64,000 bases of DNA from G963678445 sp963678445 (GTDB taxonomy: Bacteria; Hydrogenedentota; Hydrogenedentia; Hydrogenedentales; G963678445): NCBI GenBank assembly GCA_963678445.1, contig OY782877.1, forward strand, positions 3,844,001 to 3,908,000, given 5' to 3'. The notes below the pieces were generated by a model. The model was not told the DNA's origin. It did no database searches and worked only from the letters and a program-made list of their open reading frames with translations. The translations under genes were made by a program, and so were the position numbers. Of the stretch, positions 27,415 to 41,992 are shown in pieces. Each line of letters begins with the position of its first letter. Position 1 is the stretch's first letter.

Positions 27415-28346
27415 GTTCCCCTCTCCATAAATTGCATCGTTTCTTCTAAAGACCGTATAGACTCCGCCCCACCCATATGCTGTACGGTGAGTGCACCAAC
27501 TGCATTAGCAAGATGCGCACATTTGGGTATATCCCAGTTGTGCGTGTACCCATAGAGAAAGGCGCCACAGGCAGCGTCTCCAGCGCCCGTGGTATCGACT
27601 ACATCAACGGTATACGCGGGTAAGTGGAATTTTTCCGTAGCGCTTTTTACAAAAATACCGTCATGGCCCAGTTTGATAACGGCGATTTCTACCCCATAAG
27701 CGCGATAAAAATCAGCAATGTCTTCAGGATCATGCTGGCCTGTGTAATAACGCGCCTCTTCCAGGCTGGAAAAAATAATGTTGGTATGTGGAAGTGCCGG
27801 TTCAATTCGACTTAGCCACTTGCCCTCGCCGTCGAAGCATGTGTCTATGGCCGTTTTACAGCCCCGTTCCCGTATCGCTTCAAAGACACGTCCCATTGGA
27901 GGGCCGTCCAGCTGAGGCGTGACAACAGGGCCGCCCCAATGAAGCACCTTAGCCTGTGTCAGAAAATCGAAATCGAGCTGTGCTTCGGTCGTGGCGGCAT
28001 TGACGCCAACGTGATGCAGAAACGTGCGTTCCCCGTCTTTACTGATAAGAACAACCGTAGCTGAAGAGCACAGTTCATCTGTGCGCCGTACCTCCTCCGT
28101 GTTAACCCCATTGCTTTGCAATGTGTGCAGTAAAAAATCGCCAAAACTATCCTGTCCCAGCAAGCCGACAAAGGCTGTTTTTCCACCCAACTGGCTACAG
28201 ACACAGGCTGTAACTCCTGCCAAGCCCCCCAGATGCATTTCCAGTTGTGGCGCCAGTCCTAAATGGCCACGCGGCGGCAATTCATCTACTGGGCGTACCA
28301 TTACATCAGCACATACAATCCCCACTGTAATTACGTCAAACGCCAT
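27408..28346 (-). CDS. PfkB-family sugar kinase
   Basis: The 312-residue protein shows the ribokinase fold: an N-terminal GIVCADVMVRPV start, MHLGGLAGVTACVCSQLGGK with the substrate GG turn, and the catalytic/anion-hole motif VVDTTGAGDAACGAFLYGY. Family members phosphorylate ribose, fructose, adenosine, 2-keto-3-deoxygluconate and other alcohols; the substrate cannot be chosen from sequence. A small exported protein overlaps its end, and the LptD-like gene lies further downstream. The start follows GAGGCGGAATGG, which gives only a modest ribosome site. Confidence 0.9.
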   Translation of the reverse strand: MAFDVITVGIVCADVMVRPVDELPPRGHLGLAPQLEMHLGGLAGVTACVCSQLGGKTAFVGLLGQDSFGDFLLHTLQSNGVNTEEVRRTDELCSSATVVLISKDGERTFLHHVGVNAATTEAQLDFDFLTQAKVLHWGGPVVTPQLDGPPMGRVFEAIRERGCKTAIDTCFDGEGKWLSRIEPALPHTNIIFSSLEEARYYTGQHDPEDIADFYRAYGVEIAVIKLGHDGIFVKSATEKFHLPAYTVDVVDTTGAGDAACGAFLYGYTHNWDIPKCAHLANAVGALTVQHMGGAESIRSLEETMQFMERGTC

Positions 28347-28371
28347 GAATCCATTCCGCCTCTAAGCTCTA

Positions 28372-28490
28372 AGGTGGCCAAGGCCACACCCAAGTGGCCA
28401 GCGCCACGGGCAAAAAGTATGGTCCTTACCATCCCTAACCGAGAAAAAATTACTTTTTCTAACAGTTTTCCAGAATTTCGGTACCTGTAA
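28372..28490 (+). repeat. Dispersed intergenic repeat, copy 5
   Basis: This copy carries two hairpin modules, GTGGCCAAGGCCAC and GTGGCCAGCGCCAC, in place of the GCGGTCCAGCGACCGC hairpin. Then come AAGTATGGTCCTTACCATCC, CTAACCGAG and an A/T-rich tail with CAGTTTTCCAGAATTT. It lies upstream of the PfkB gene, which is on the other strand. Confidence 0.7.
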
Positions 28491-28720
28491 TATAGGCAAC
28501 AAGATAAAATTTTGCTGTAGCCAAGAATGGCAAAAGCCGCAGAGTTTGGTTACGTCTCTAGCCATTTTGACAAAATATCCAAAGTGTCTCTAAAAGCACT
28601 CGATAGACACAACTCTCCCCAGCATACAGCAGTAAAAGCGTCTTCCTAGAGAAACGCAACCCTTCTCCCAAGACGTTTCGGTAAAAAGACTTCTACAATA
28701 CTCTGAGTATATCAATTGTA

Positions 28721-28888
28721 TTGCCCGGCTGCAACGCTCATCTTATTCCTATCATTAGCGCTAGTGTATTTTCAGCGGAGACGGAGGGTTTTGACGCAAC
28801 AACTCTGCAAAACAATCGCAATTTGTCTGAGGTAAGTTTTACCAAAGGGAAGGAGGAGGCGTTCAACGCTACTTCCAGGAAATTGTAG
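28721..28888 (+). pseudogene. Possible gene remnant, exported-like peptide frame
   Basis: The + frame stays open from 28685 to a TAG at 28886. It reads IVLPGCNAHLIPIISASVFS followed by AETEGFDATTLQNNRNLSEV, like a signal peptide and a short mature part. There is no ATG and no ribosome site; TTG is the only start-like codon. A strong + strand terminator follows 20 bases after the stop, which is what prompts the call. It may be the eroded 3' end of a gene or chance. Confidence 0.25.
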
Positions 28889-28907
28889 AAACAATGTTTT
28901 ATGAGAG

Positions 28908-28940
28908 AGGGCTGTGGGAGGATTCCCACAGCCCTTTTTT
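28908..28940 (+). terminator. Strong + strand Rho-independent terminator
   Basis: AGGGCTGTGGGA and TCCCACAGCCCT form a perfect 12-bp stem with a GGAT loop, followed by six T. The T-run lies only on the + strand, though no + strand gene is evident upstream. It may also weakly end the large minus-strand gene that finishes just beyond it. Confidence 0.8.
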
Positions 28941-28963
28941 GGGTAGGTGTTAGGTGTTTTAGG

Positions 28964-33859
<4,896 letters not shown>

Positions 33860-34305
33860 AATACTTGCTCCTTTAGTTTTCCTACAAGTCTTGAGAATAT
33901 TTATAAAAACTTCCGGTCAAGCTACAAACAAAAAATGGATTTTCAATTTAAACTATAGTCGGTTGATTAAGTTAAAAATAAAAACAGGTTGGTAAACACA
34001 TATTTAGAGTAACTATGAAAGATTTTTCTGCCTCGGGCATATCCTAAATTGTTAGTTTTTTGGAACTATTGTTAAGATTAATAATGACAAATATACGAGG
34101 TTTTGTCAAAGGGAAAAATATAAGAAACCTGCTTTTTCTTTATTGATCTATACGCACGGTCCAGATGAGGAAACAACGGGCTCCATTTGTCTTTGCTTCC
34201 CCACACAGAAACTGGGGGCGCTCAAAACGTGTTACCATGTTTTGACAATCAAGCTATAAGTTTGTGGGGGTGTGTCTGAAATCTGTCTTTTAGGATGCAA
34301 ACGCA

Positions 34306-34334
34306 TTGCAGCAATTGCTGGAGCTTTGTATACT
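34306..34334 (+). promoter_or_regulatory. Candidate promoter for the CFI-box protein
   Basis: TTGCAG and TATACT are separated by 17 bases, ~45 bases before the start codon. The -10 is one mismatch from consensus; the -35 is poor. The rest of this ~520-base divergent, A/T-rich gap holds a hairpin CAAAACGTG-TTAC-CATGTTTTG at 34223-34244, a possible operator, and no gene. Confidence 0.35.
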
Positions 34335-34380
34335 CTAAAAGTAAAATAAACGTTTTTATACTATGAACGTAGGGATAATT

Positions 34381-36996
34381 ATGACTATATTCGCAGTGAC
34401 ACCGCGTTGGGTTGGATGGGTACTTATCCTTTTGGTTAGCTATGGGGGATGGGCGCAGACAGTTGTTCCGCGTGAGAATTTTCCGACACCAGCAGCAGGG
34501 GCTTTACGGGTGGTGGGAACAACATTGCATGATGGGCGATTGTTGGTCTGGAATGGAAATGCCATTTTCAGGCAACAGGCAGTAGGCGTGGATGCTTTTG
34601 ATACTATAGCGACGGGCTATTTGGGGGCGCCTGCTTTTATCACGCTGTCCCCCAATGGCCAAACGGCCATCCTTGGGGCGGGTGAGAGAGGGGAGTTGTA
34701 TCGTTTTGATGTGACCGACCCAGCAGATTATACAAATGCACAGTACTTGGGGGTGTTGTCGCATCGCGACGGCGTTTTTTTGAGTCCCAGTTTACTTTTG
34801 CTTGATGCGATCGATGGGCCACAACAAAAGAGTGTATTGGTCATCATCGATATCGGTGAAACGAAAAAGGGGGCGACTGTTGTGGTGGAGGGGGCATCGA
34901 AAGCGCTTGTGGTGGATCGTCCTGAATACTCGATGGCTTCCTTACTTACCGTCGATCCGGTCAATGAGCGGGTGTACGCGATGGATGCAAATCATCAGGC
35001 AGTACGATATTTTCCCATTCCCGCTTTGCTGCAAGCTTACCAAAGCGGGACGGTTTTGCAGTGGGCCTGGGACGGTATCGCTATCGGTCCTGATGGGCTG
35101 TATTACACGGGCGGTGTTGCAGGTATTACACCTTCGGGCGCATTGATTATCGGTGGTGCATCCCCGGCCGACTCCACCCAGGGCGGGATACAATTGGTGA
35201 ATCCTGATACGGGTATTGTATTGGATACGCTGACGCCTTCTGAAAAGGAGGGCGCTTATGCCTTGGTTTACAACCCTGCCACGGCGATTGTGACGGCGCG
35301 TGTGTCTGATGAGATTTTAGCGATACATCTTTCTCCCCAAGCTGCCGCCTATGCAAACTACCCAGCCGTTGCAACGGGTTCGGTTAGGGTGGTGCAAGCG
35401 GCATTGCCGGGGGGGAATACGTTGCTCTGGAATGGGGCTGCGCTCTTTCGCTCTCTGCGTCCTCGTGCCGATGCGTTTGATACGCTTGCCACCGGATATG
35501 ATGGTGCGCCAGCTTTTGCACAGTGGCGTTCTAATGCGGAAGATGTCTTGCTGGGGGCGGGTGCTACCGGAGAACTCATTCACTTTGATCCGGAAGTTCC
35601 CACAGATTTTTCGCTGAATAAGGTGGTGGGGAATTGCAGACATTTTGCCGGGGTTTGTCTGGATGAGGAGCATGTATTGCTGGATGTGGAGAATACAGCT
35701 ACCGAGGCCAGTGTGCTTAAAATCGTCAAGGTTGCTGATGGACAGAGCAAGGTGGATTCGGAATGGGTTATGGAAAAACCGCAGGGGGCGCTGCCTGCCG
35801 CGGTTGCGGTGGATGAAACGCGGGGCGCTGCCTACGCTATGGATGCGCATCGACGTGAGCTACGCGCCTTTTCTGTACAAACCTTGGTTTCGGCTTTTTC
35901 CTCGGCGTCTTCTCTGTATTGGCAGGATGATGGCGATCTGATTGGTGAAGCGGGTGATTATTTCAATGGTGGTGTGGCTGGCGTTGCGCCTGATGGTAAC
36001 TTGCTCATCGGAGGATTGGAAACGGTGGGTGAGCGTGGTGGAATTCAGGTCGTCTCTCCGGATACGGGTAACGTTTTGCTCACGGTACAAATTGAGAATT
36101 ACGAGACAGATTTTTATCATGTTCAATACAATCCAATTACGGCCATGATTTCTGCCCGCGTACAAGATATTACTTTTGCAATTGATTATCTTCAGCTGGA
36201 TGTGCCGGAGGATACTGGGGAAGGGGAGGGAGAAGGGCAATCAGAGGGGGAAGGGGAAGGTGCTGTTGAAGGGGAAGGCGAGGGGGCGCCTGAGGGTGAA
36301 GGAGAAGGGCAGGAAGAAGGCGAGGGAGAGGGCCAGCAGGAAGGTGAGGGGGAGGGGGAAGGTGAGGAGGAAGGTGAAGGAGAAGAAGAGGTACTTTCGG
36401 TTAGCGATACAGCCCGTGTTTTATTGGCCGATTTTTCCTATCTGGATCGTGATGGGAGTGGGGGACTAAGTTTTATAGAAGCGCAATATGGGGTTCCAGG
36501 TATAACGCAAGCGCAGTTCAATCAGATAGATACTTTTTCTGCGAGTCCCAACGAGCTCACGCGTACTGAGGTCTGGCTGGCTTCATATAACTTGGATAAA
36601 GGATTGATAGCCCTGTTGCTTGGCAGTTTTCTTTCTATAGCAGGGGTGCTTTATGCGGAAGGCGGGGGAGGGCCTTGCTTTATTGCTACCGCTGCCTATG
36701 GCACGCCGTTGACGGCGGAGATTGATGTGTTGCGTGCGTTTCGCGATGCTGCCCTGCTCGAAAATCCTGTTGGCACCGCCTTCGTGGATAGCTACTATCG
36801 CCTGAGTCCCCCGTTGGCGGACTGGATAGCCCAACATCCCGTGGCGGCGGCATTTGTTCGCGTACTACTATGTCCGGTTATTCTTCTGGCGCATTTTTGT
36901 GTCGCAATACCCGATGCGATGGTATTTATAGCATTGCTGCTGTTGTTTTTGAAGCTACACCGTTCCCGAAAGCCCCGTTTTTTGAAGCAGCGATAG
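34381..36996 (+). CDS. Exported duplicated-domain protein with CFI-box C-terminus
   Basis: The ATG behind GTAGGGATAATT gives 871 residues; an in-frame ATG six codons upstream lacks a ribosome site. After a signal peptide come two ~290-residue copies of one propeller-like domain, each with a VWNGNAIFR/LWNGAALFR start, FDTxATGYxGAPAF, AYAMDAH and NPDTG motifs. A Gly-Glu-rich linker (~611-672) and one calcium-loop-like DRDGSGGLSFIEA follow. Residue ~766 begins CFIATAAYGTP, the CFI-box, then hydrophobic segments and a basic end. CFI-box tails mark surface proteins processed by unknown machinery. Function unknown; likely a surface binding protein. Confidence 0.8.
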   Translation: MTIFAVTPRWVGWVLILLVSYGGWAQTVVPRENFPTPAAGALRVVGTTLHDGRLLVWNGNAIFRQQAVGVDAFDTIATGYLGAPAFITLSPNGQTAILGAGERGELYRFDVTDPADYTNAQYLGVLSHRDGVFLSPSLLLLDAIDGPQQKSVLVIIDIGETKKGATVVVEGASKALVVDRPEYSMASLLTVDPVNERVYAMDANHQAVRYFPIPALLQAYQSGTVLQWAWDGIAIGPDGLYYTGGVAGITPSGALIIGGASPADSTQGGIQLVNPDTGIVLDTLTPSEKEGAYALVYNPATAIVTARVSDEILAIHLSPQAAAYANYPAVATGSVRVVQAALPGGNTLLWNGAALFRSLRPRADAFDTLATGYDGAPAFAQWRSNAEDVLLGAGATGELIHFDPEVPTDFSLNKVVGNCRHFAGVCLDEEHVLLDVENTATEASVLKIVKVADGQSKVDSEWVMEKPQGALPAAVAVDETRGAAYAMDAHRRELRAFSVQTLVSAFSSASSLYWQDDGDLIGEAGDYFNGGVAGVAPDGNLLIGGLETVGERGGIQVVSPDTGNVLLTVQIENYETDFYHVQYNPITAMISARVQDITFAIDYLQLDVPEDTGEGEGEGQSEGEGEGAVEGEGEGAPEGEGEGQEEGEGEGQQEGEGEGEGEEEGEGEEEVLSVSDTARVLLADFSYLDRDGSGGLSFIEAQYGVPGITQAQFNQIDTFSASPNELTRTEVWLASYNLDKGLIALLLGSFLSIAGVLYAEGGGGPCFIATAAYGTPLTAEIDVLRAFRDAALLENPVGTAFVDSYYRLSPPLADWIAQHPVAAAFVRVLLCPVILLAHFCVAIPDAMVFIALLLLFLKLHRSRKPRFLKQR

Positions 36997-37015
36997 CGGT
37001 ATGAGCCACGTTGAA

Positions 37016-39169
37016 TCAGGACAGGTCGACAACAATCGCTGTGGCCGTATTGGGTAGGGTCGTAATGGCATAGCGCCCATCATCGGAAAGCACCAATTGC
37101 GATGCAACACCGCTATCCAGATGGGTGAGCTGTTTGTGTTGTACCTGCGTGTCATTGGCGATCGTTGTGCGCCACAACTGTGCCCTTCCAGCCCGGTCTG
37201 GCGCAATAGTGACAAGGTAGTTTTCCTGCGGATGCCAGCAGACGGAATGGCCCTTTCCCGCGTTAACATGGCTTTTTCCGGTTTCTATATCCAAAATGAC
37301 GATATCGGAACTATTTTCTGTTATAGCGAGGTGTTTGCCATCCGCAGAGAAAGGACGATGGCTCAGTTGAACATTGCCTTGCAGCAAATGCTGTCCATCC
37401 AGGCTTTCTTCCTGGGCGGTTAACAGCCATAGCCCCTGCGGTGCTTTTTCCTGCATCGACGCTGTTCTCTCGCGTACATAGGCCAAGTGTTTTCCCGACG
37501 GACTATAGGCGATACCTGTAATGGAGGCTCCTGCATGGGTACGCAACGTCTTCTTGTTCGGGGTTGCAAGCGCTGTCTCCGCCAATACCCACGAATGTGC
37601 ATCGCTTGTAGCGAAAGATAGTGCCAAGTGCTGCGAGGGAGCATGGTATGCTATCGCGCCAGCGCTGAGATCGGCCAGTCTTTCTGGCAAGGTTGTCGCT
37701 CCTGCAAGCTGGAAGTCCGTCGAAGCAGGCGTGTGAAAGCATAATCCTGGTTGCGCGTTGGAATCGCACCATCCCCCAAGCAGATTACGGTATGCGGGAG
37801 CCGGTGGCGCCAAGAGTACTGCTTCCTCTGTAGCCGGTATCACTGAAAAAAAGGCGTTCTGACTTTCCTGGCTCGTAGCAGCCTGTCCTTCGCACTGCAA
37901 AACAGCTCGATTTCCGCCCTGTACCCATTCAAGGTGGGCACAAGTAAAGTTGGGTAGCGCGGCTTCTAACAATGTTACCTCTTCGGTTTCCCGAATACGG
38001 GTAAAGAAATCAGAAGTTTCGGGATACCAGCGTTGTACTTCCTGCGAAGTGGAGAAAAGACTTTCCGGCAGTTCCGGGGTTAACAGAGGATACGCACCCG
38101 CTAAGGTTAATGCAGCAGTGCCGACGATGCATGTGCCTGCTAAAGCAAGACGAAGACGGGAAGAAAGTCTAAACCATTTCATACGAATGCGTTTAGCTAA
38201 AGAAAGTCTAGGTAGGGGTGTGGTCGGTGTGTGACGCATTCCTTCCGGTGGCGTTGGTGTAGGGAGGCTTTTGCGGAACGAAGCGATTGCAGAAGACATC
38301 TCATCATTCTGCGTTTCAAGCGGTGCGCCCTGCAAAACCCGTTCGATAGTTTCCGCCAAGACTGCGGCATCATTAGGACGTTGCTTAGGGTTCTTTTCCA
38401 ACATATAAGCGATCAGCCGTTCCACCGCTTCCGGTATCTCCAACTGATACTCCCGGATACGAGCGGGCGGTTCCGAGGCAATATTATGGATTACCTCCAC
38501 AGGCGTACTGCCGCTGAATGGTAGATGTCCCGTGAGGCATTGAAACAAGAGCACGCCCAACGAAAAAATATCACTTGCAGGGGTAATGGCCTTATTACTG
38601 CATCGTTCCGGACACATGTACTGCGGTGTGCCCAAGCGTTTACCATCGGCAGTTAGTTGTGTTGTCGCATTGAGGATTTTGGCGATACCAAAATCCGTTA
38701 CATACGCCTTGCCCGATGTGTCCATCAGGATGTTCGCAGGTTTAATATCCCGATGGACGATTTGCGCCTTATGCGCACACGCCAAGGCCTGCGCAATTTG
38801 TCCGCCAATACCCAACGCCTCCTGCCACGGTAACGGCGCACGCGCCTGCAGAATAGCACTCAACGGTTCCCCATCAATATACTGCATAGCGATATACGGG
38901 ATTTTTCCCGTCATCCCCACCGAATAGATACGCACGATGTGCGGATGATCCAAAGTAGCGAAAGCCTCAGCCTCACGTTTAAAACGGGCGACAATATGCG
39001 ATTGTGCACGCAAATCATCCCGTAATACCTTCAACGCCACGATCCGATCCAGGTTTTTATCCAGAGCCCGATACACCACCCCCATACCACCACTTCCCGT
39101 CGTCTCCAGGATTTCATACCCACCAAAGGTGTACGAACGCCGCGCTGTACTGTTGTCATTCCTACTCAT
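37016..39169 (-). CDS. Transmembrane Ser/Thr kinase with propeller-like sensor
   Basis: The 717-residue protein starts with a Hanks-type kinase domain: Gly loop GSGGMGVVY (25-33), ATP Lys47, catalytic loop HRDIKPANIL (139-148), DFG (159-161) and a GTPQYMCPE activation segment. A membrane span lies near residue 345 (LRLALAGTCIVGTAALTLAG). The outer ~330 residues repeat WD40/PD40-type blades (ITGIAYSPSGKHLAYVRER, VQLSHRPFSADGKHLAITEN). The architecture implies a kinase regulated by an external ligand. It is a paralogue of the next kinase and ends 19 bases from the CFI-box gene, convergently. Substrates are unknown; the orphan sigma-like protein nearby is a candidate by proximity only. Confidence 0.93.
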   Translation of the reverse strand: MSRNDNSTARRSYTFGGYEILETTGSGGMGVVYRALDKNLDRIVALKVLRDDLRAQSHIVARFKREAEAFATLDHPHIVRIYSVGMTGKIPYIAMQYIDGEPLSAILQARAPLPWQEALGIGGQIAQALACAHKAQIVHRDIKPANILMDTSGKAYVTDFGIAKILNATTQLTADGKRLGTPQYMCPERCSNKAITPASDIFSLGVLLFQCLTGHLPFSGSTPVEVIHNIASEPPARIREYQLEIPEAVERLIAYMLEKNPKQRPNDAAVLAETIERVLQGAPLETQNDEMSSAIASFRKSLPTPTPPEGMRHTPTTPLPRLSLAKRIRMKWFRLSSRLRLALAGTCIVGTAALTLAGAYPLLTPELPESLFSTSQEVQRWYPETSDFFTRIRETEEVTLLEAALPNFTCAHLEWVQGGNRAVLQCEGQAATSQESQNAFFSVIPATEEAVLLAPPAPAYRNLLGGWCDSNAQPGLCFHTPASTDFQLAGATTLPERLADLSAGAIAYHAPSQHLALSFATSDAHSWVLAETALATPNKKTLRTHAGASITGIAYSPSGKHLAYVRERTASMQEKAPQGLWLLTAQEESLDGQHLLQGNVQLSHRPFSADGKHLAITENSSDIVILDIETGKSHVNAGKGHSVCWHPQENYLVTIAPDRAGRAQLWRTTIANDTQVQHKQLTHLDSGVASQLVLSDDGRYAITTLPNTATAIVVDLS

Positions 39170-39237
39170 TCAAGAATCCATCCGGCGGTTTTTTATCGAG
39201 AGTTATTCCGCGTTTTTAATTGCTATTTCTTTTCCCG

Positions 39238-39299
39238 GTGGCCAGTGCCAGCGGTCTAGCGACCGCAGGCAATAGGCATGGCCCTTACCGTTCCTGACC
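39238..39299 (+). repeat. Dispersed intergenic repeat, copy 6
   Basis: It starts with GTGGCCAGTGCCAGC, then GCGGTCTAGCGACCGCAGGC, GGCATGGCCCTTACCG and TTCCTGACC. The A/T tail is missing or eroded. It lies between the two kinase genes, upstream of the first and antisense to both. Confidence 0.7.
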
Positions 39300-39363
39300 C
39301 ACACACCCTTTTCTAAATCCCCGTTTTCCTTTGCTTTTTTCTTTTTCCGTGAAAAGGAAGAAG

Positions 39364-41652
39364 TCAGGCAGAAAAAAGTTGTGCGCTCAAATCAATGAAC
39401 AACAACGCAACCCCCTCCTCCGTTCGCGTTACCGAGGCAACCCAACGTCCATTACGCGACACAGCGCCACCACATAAAACCCCCGTCTCCAGATGCGTCA
39501 ATAACTGCCTTTTATGCGGCTCATTCGTCTGCACCGCCCAAAGCTGCATGAGCCCAGTCACAGGCTCCGGCGCTGCCGTTACCAGATAATTGCCACTTGG
39601 ATGCCAGGATTCCGAAGTAATCACACCCTGGCCCATTTCACTTAAGCGGGTTCCCTGGGCGATATCTATTAAAAGAATATTTGCATCGTCCCGACTTCCC
39701 TGTGCTACGGCAACCATTTGACTGTCCGGGCTGATCGCCGCCATACGGTTCAATGCCCCTTCACACAGCGGACGTCCATCAGCAGGGGCTTTATCCAATG
39801 CCACTGCCCAGAGTCGTTGTTCATCCGCCGTAACCTGCCGCATATATAAGAGGAATTCCCCATTGGGGGCGTATTGGACCGTTTCGGGAAGAATCCACGC
39901 ATTACTGGGGGTGATTCTGCGCAATGGCGTCGCGGATTTCCCGACCCCCAACGATTGTTCAGCAAGATAGTTCGATTGTTTTTTTTCATCCTGCAAAACG
40001 AGACACAACGTCAGGCCGTCCGGTTTGACTACACTGGCCCCCACTGCGGTCTGGCTGTCCCAGGCAGTGGGGAGGGCGGGACGCCATTGTGTCAACGGGG
40101 TACGCGCGTACACCGTGCGTTGCGGTTGCGACTTGTTCCAGGGCTGCGCTAAGGTGAGCACGCTCGCCGATTCTTTCGTCTTGTCATACAGACACCGCTG
40201 GACGGGCATCTTCTTGTAAAAAGGAGTTGCCTGGGGCACAACAGGCAGCATAGACAAGATAGTTTTTCCAGGCATGCGTCGCCAATACGTTTCATCCGTC
40301 AAAGCACCAGTAGGCGGGGTAACACTGTAGATTTGTTTATGCTCAGGACAGGCTGCCAGGATACCGCTGTCGCCCTCCACCCCCGCTGTCGCCCTTCCCG
40401 TCACCGCGATCAGCGCTACCGAGCTATCTCCCAGCCACCGCACCTGTTCCACATCCCATTGTCCACTTGGCAAGGCAACAGTAAATGTCCCCGGACTTTC
40501 TTCTACGAAGACCTGCTGTTCCAAACAAGGGGCTGAGGGAAGTGCGCTGCGTGGACGAATGTAATGCCAATAGCCAACACTAGCCAATGTGGCACTGAAT
40601 AGCAGCACGACAATAGCTTTGGAAATAAAACTAATCGGCTTGAACTGTTTGCGTTTTTGCGGCAGAAAGATTTTCACCCCATTATCCGGTGTCTGGTGCG
40701 TGGGGGTGGGGGTATCGGGTTGTACCTTGCGGGGTTGCAATTCTTCGCGGATAAATTCGTTCAGGGCTTCCGGCACCGCCGACGCACCACCGTTTTCACG
40801 CAACAGCCGTTTACAGGTTTCTGCTACAGCCTCAGCATTCGCAGGACGCTCCTCTGGGGTCTTGCCCAACAGATGTGCTGTGAGCCGTGCAACATCATCA
40901 GGAACGCCAAGGGTTATTTGCGTCAGGCGTGTGGGACTGCAACGGGTGATGTCGTTCACCAGTGCCTCCCGCGTGTGTCCTGCAAAAGGCATCTTTCCCG
41001 ATAATATGCGATACAGCGTTACCCCCAGCGAGAATAAATCAGTCGCTGGCGTGATTGTGGCGTTACCCTCACACTGCTCCGGCGACATATATTCCGGGGT
41101 GCCCCACCATGCCGCCTCCACACCACCCTTGAGATTCGTTTCCGTGCCCTGCGCATTGGCGATCCCAAAATCCGCCAAGCGAACCCGTCCCTGATGGTCC
41201 AGTAGGATATTGGCTGGTTTTACATCGCGGTGCACAATGCCCGCTTTATGCGCACATGCCAGGGCAGAGGCCACCTGTTGGGTGATATGCAATGCCGCAT
41301 GCCATTCCAAAGGGGTCTGTTGGCGTCTCAGAAAATGCTCCAGCGATTCCCCCTCTACATATTCCATGGCGATAAAGGGAATGCCGTTCCGGATGCCTGC
41401 TTCATAGATACCAACGATATGGGGATGCTTCAACGGTGCTGCGGCTTGCGCCTCCAGCTGAAATAGGCGCACTTGCTCCTGGTTCTGCGCCAGACTGCCC
41501 AGCAAAACCTTCAGTGCGACATGGCGGCCCAGGGCACGATCGCGGGCAAGGTACACCGCACCCATTGCCCCCCGTCCAATGAGTGATTTAACCCGATAAT
41601 TTCCCAGCGTCTGTCCGATAAGCGACGCGGAACTGCTGAGCGAAGACCCCAT
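39364..41652 (-). CDS. Transmembrane Ser/Thr kinase, second paralogue
   Basis: The 762-residue protein has the same order as its neighbour: kinase domain (Gly loop GRGAMGAVY 26-34, ATP Lys48, catalytic HRDVKPANIL, ADFGIAN, GTPEYMSPE), a single membrane span near residue 345 (ISKAIVVLLFSATLASVGYW), and a ~380-residue outer part with blades such as VQYAPNGEFLLYMRQV and MAAISPDSQMVAVAQG. Both proteins end with a matching pattern: HLxTGV, blade, then FIDLS or VVDLS. The tail is more diverged than the kinase domain, consistent with duplication and then different ligands. The start codon is behind a weak GGAACA site. Confidence 0.93.
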   Translation of the reverse strand: MGSSLSSSASLIGQTLGNYRVKSLIGRGAMGAVYLARDRALGRHVALKVLLGSLAQNQEQVRLFQLEAQAAAPLKHPHIVGIYEAGIRNGIPFIAMEYVEGESLEHFLRRQQTPLEWHAALHITQQVASALACAHKAGIVHRDVKPANILLDHQGRVRLADFGIANAQGTETNLKGGVEAAWWGTPEYMSPEQCEGNATITPATDLFSLGVTLYRILSGKMPFAGHTREALVNDITRCSPTRLTQITLGVPDDVARLTAHLLGKTPEERPANAEAVAETCKRLLRENGGASAVPEALNEFIREELQPRKVQPDTPTPTHQTPDNGVKIFLPQKRKQFKPISFISKAIVVLLFSATLASVGYWHYIRPRSALPSAPCLEQQVFVEESPGTFTVALPSGQWDVEQVRWLGDSSVALIAVTGRATAGVEGDSGILAACPEHKQIYSVTPPTGALTDETYWRRMPGKTILSMLPVVPQATPFYKKMPVQRCLYDKTKESASVLTLAQPWNKSQPQRTVYARTPLTQWRPALPTAWDSQTAVGASVVKPDGLTLCLVLQDEKKQSNYLAEQSLGVGKSATPLRRITPSNAWILPETVQYAPNGEFLLYMRQVTADEQRLWAVALDKAPADGRPLCEGALNRMAAISPDSQMVAVAQGSRDDANILLIDIAQGTRLSEMGQGVITSESWHPSGNYLVTAAPEPVTGLMQLWAVQTNEPHKRQLLTHLETGVLCGGAVSRNGRWVASVTRTEEGVALLFIDLSAQLFSA

Positions 41653-41810
41653 AACTTGTGTTCCAAATCCATTTTTAAATCAATATATGGTATCCAAAAA
41701 GAAAATTAACAGGTATTTAGTTATTTGTCAAGAAAATACTTTGTTTTCTCTCTTTTTGCGGAAAAAGAAAGAAACAAAGAAAAACAAGAAGCAGAGATAA
41801 CTTTGCTACG

Positions 41811-41858
41811 TCTACCCACGGCAAGGACCATAAATATTGCCTGCGGTCGCTGGACCGC
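41811..41858 (-). repeat. Dispersed intergenic repeat, copy 7
   Basis: On the minus strand it reads GCGGTCCAGCGACCGCAGGC followed by AATATTTATGGTCCTTGCCG. Only the first two modules are present. The ~340-base gap between the kinase and the sigma-like gene contains nothing else recognisable apart from A/T-rich DNA. Confidence 0.75.
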
Positions 41859-41992
41859 CAAAGGATTTGCATAGAAAAAACAAAGGTTTTGCAAAAGGTT
41901 TTGGCGGCCTTTCCGGGCTACATTTTATCTGCTGTCGGCGTAATGGGTTGTGCGCATAGGGCCGCGACGAAGTTCGGCAGGAAGGAAGTGTC

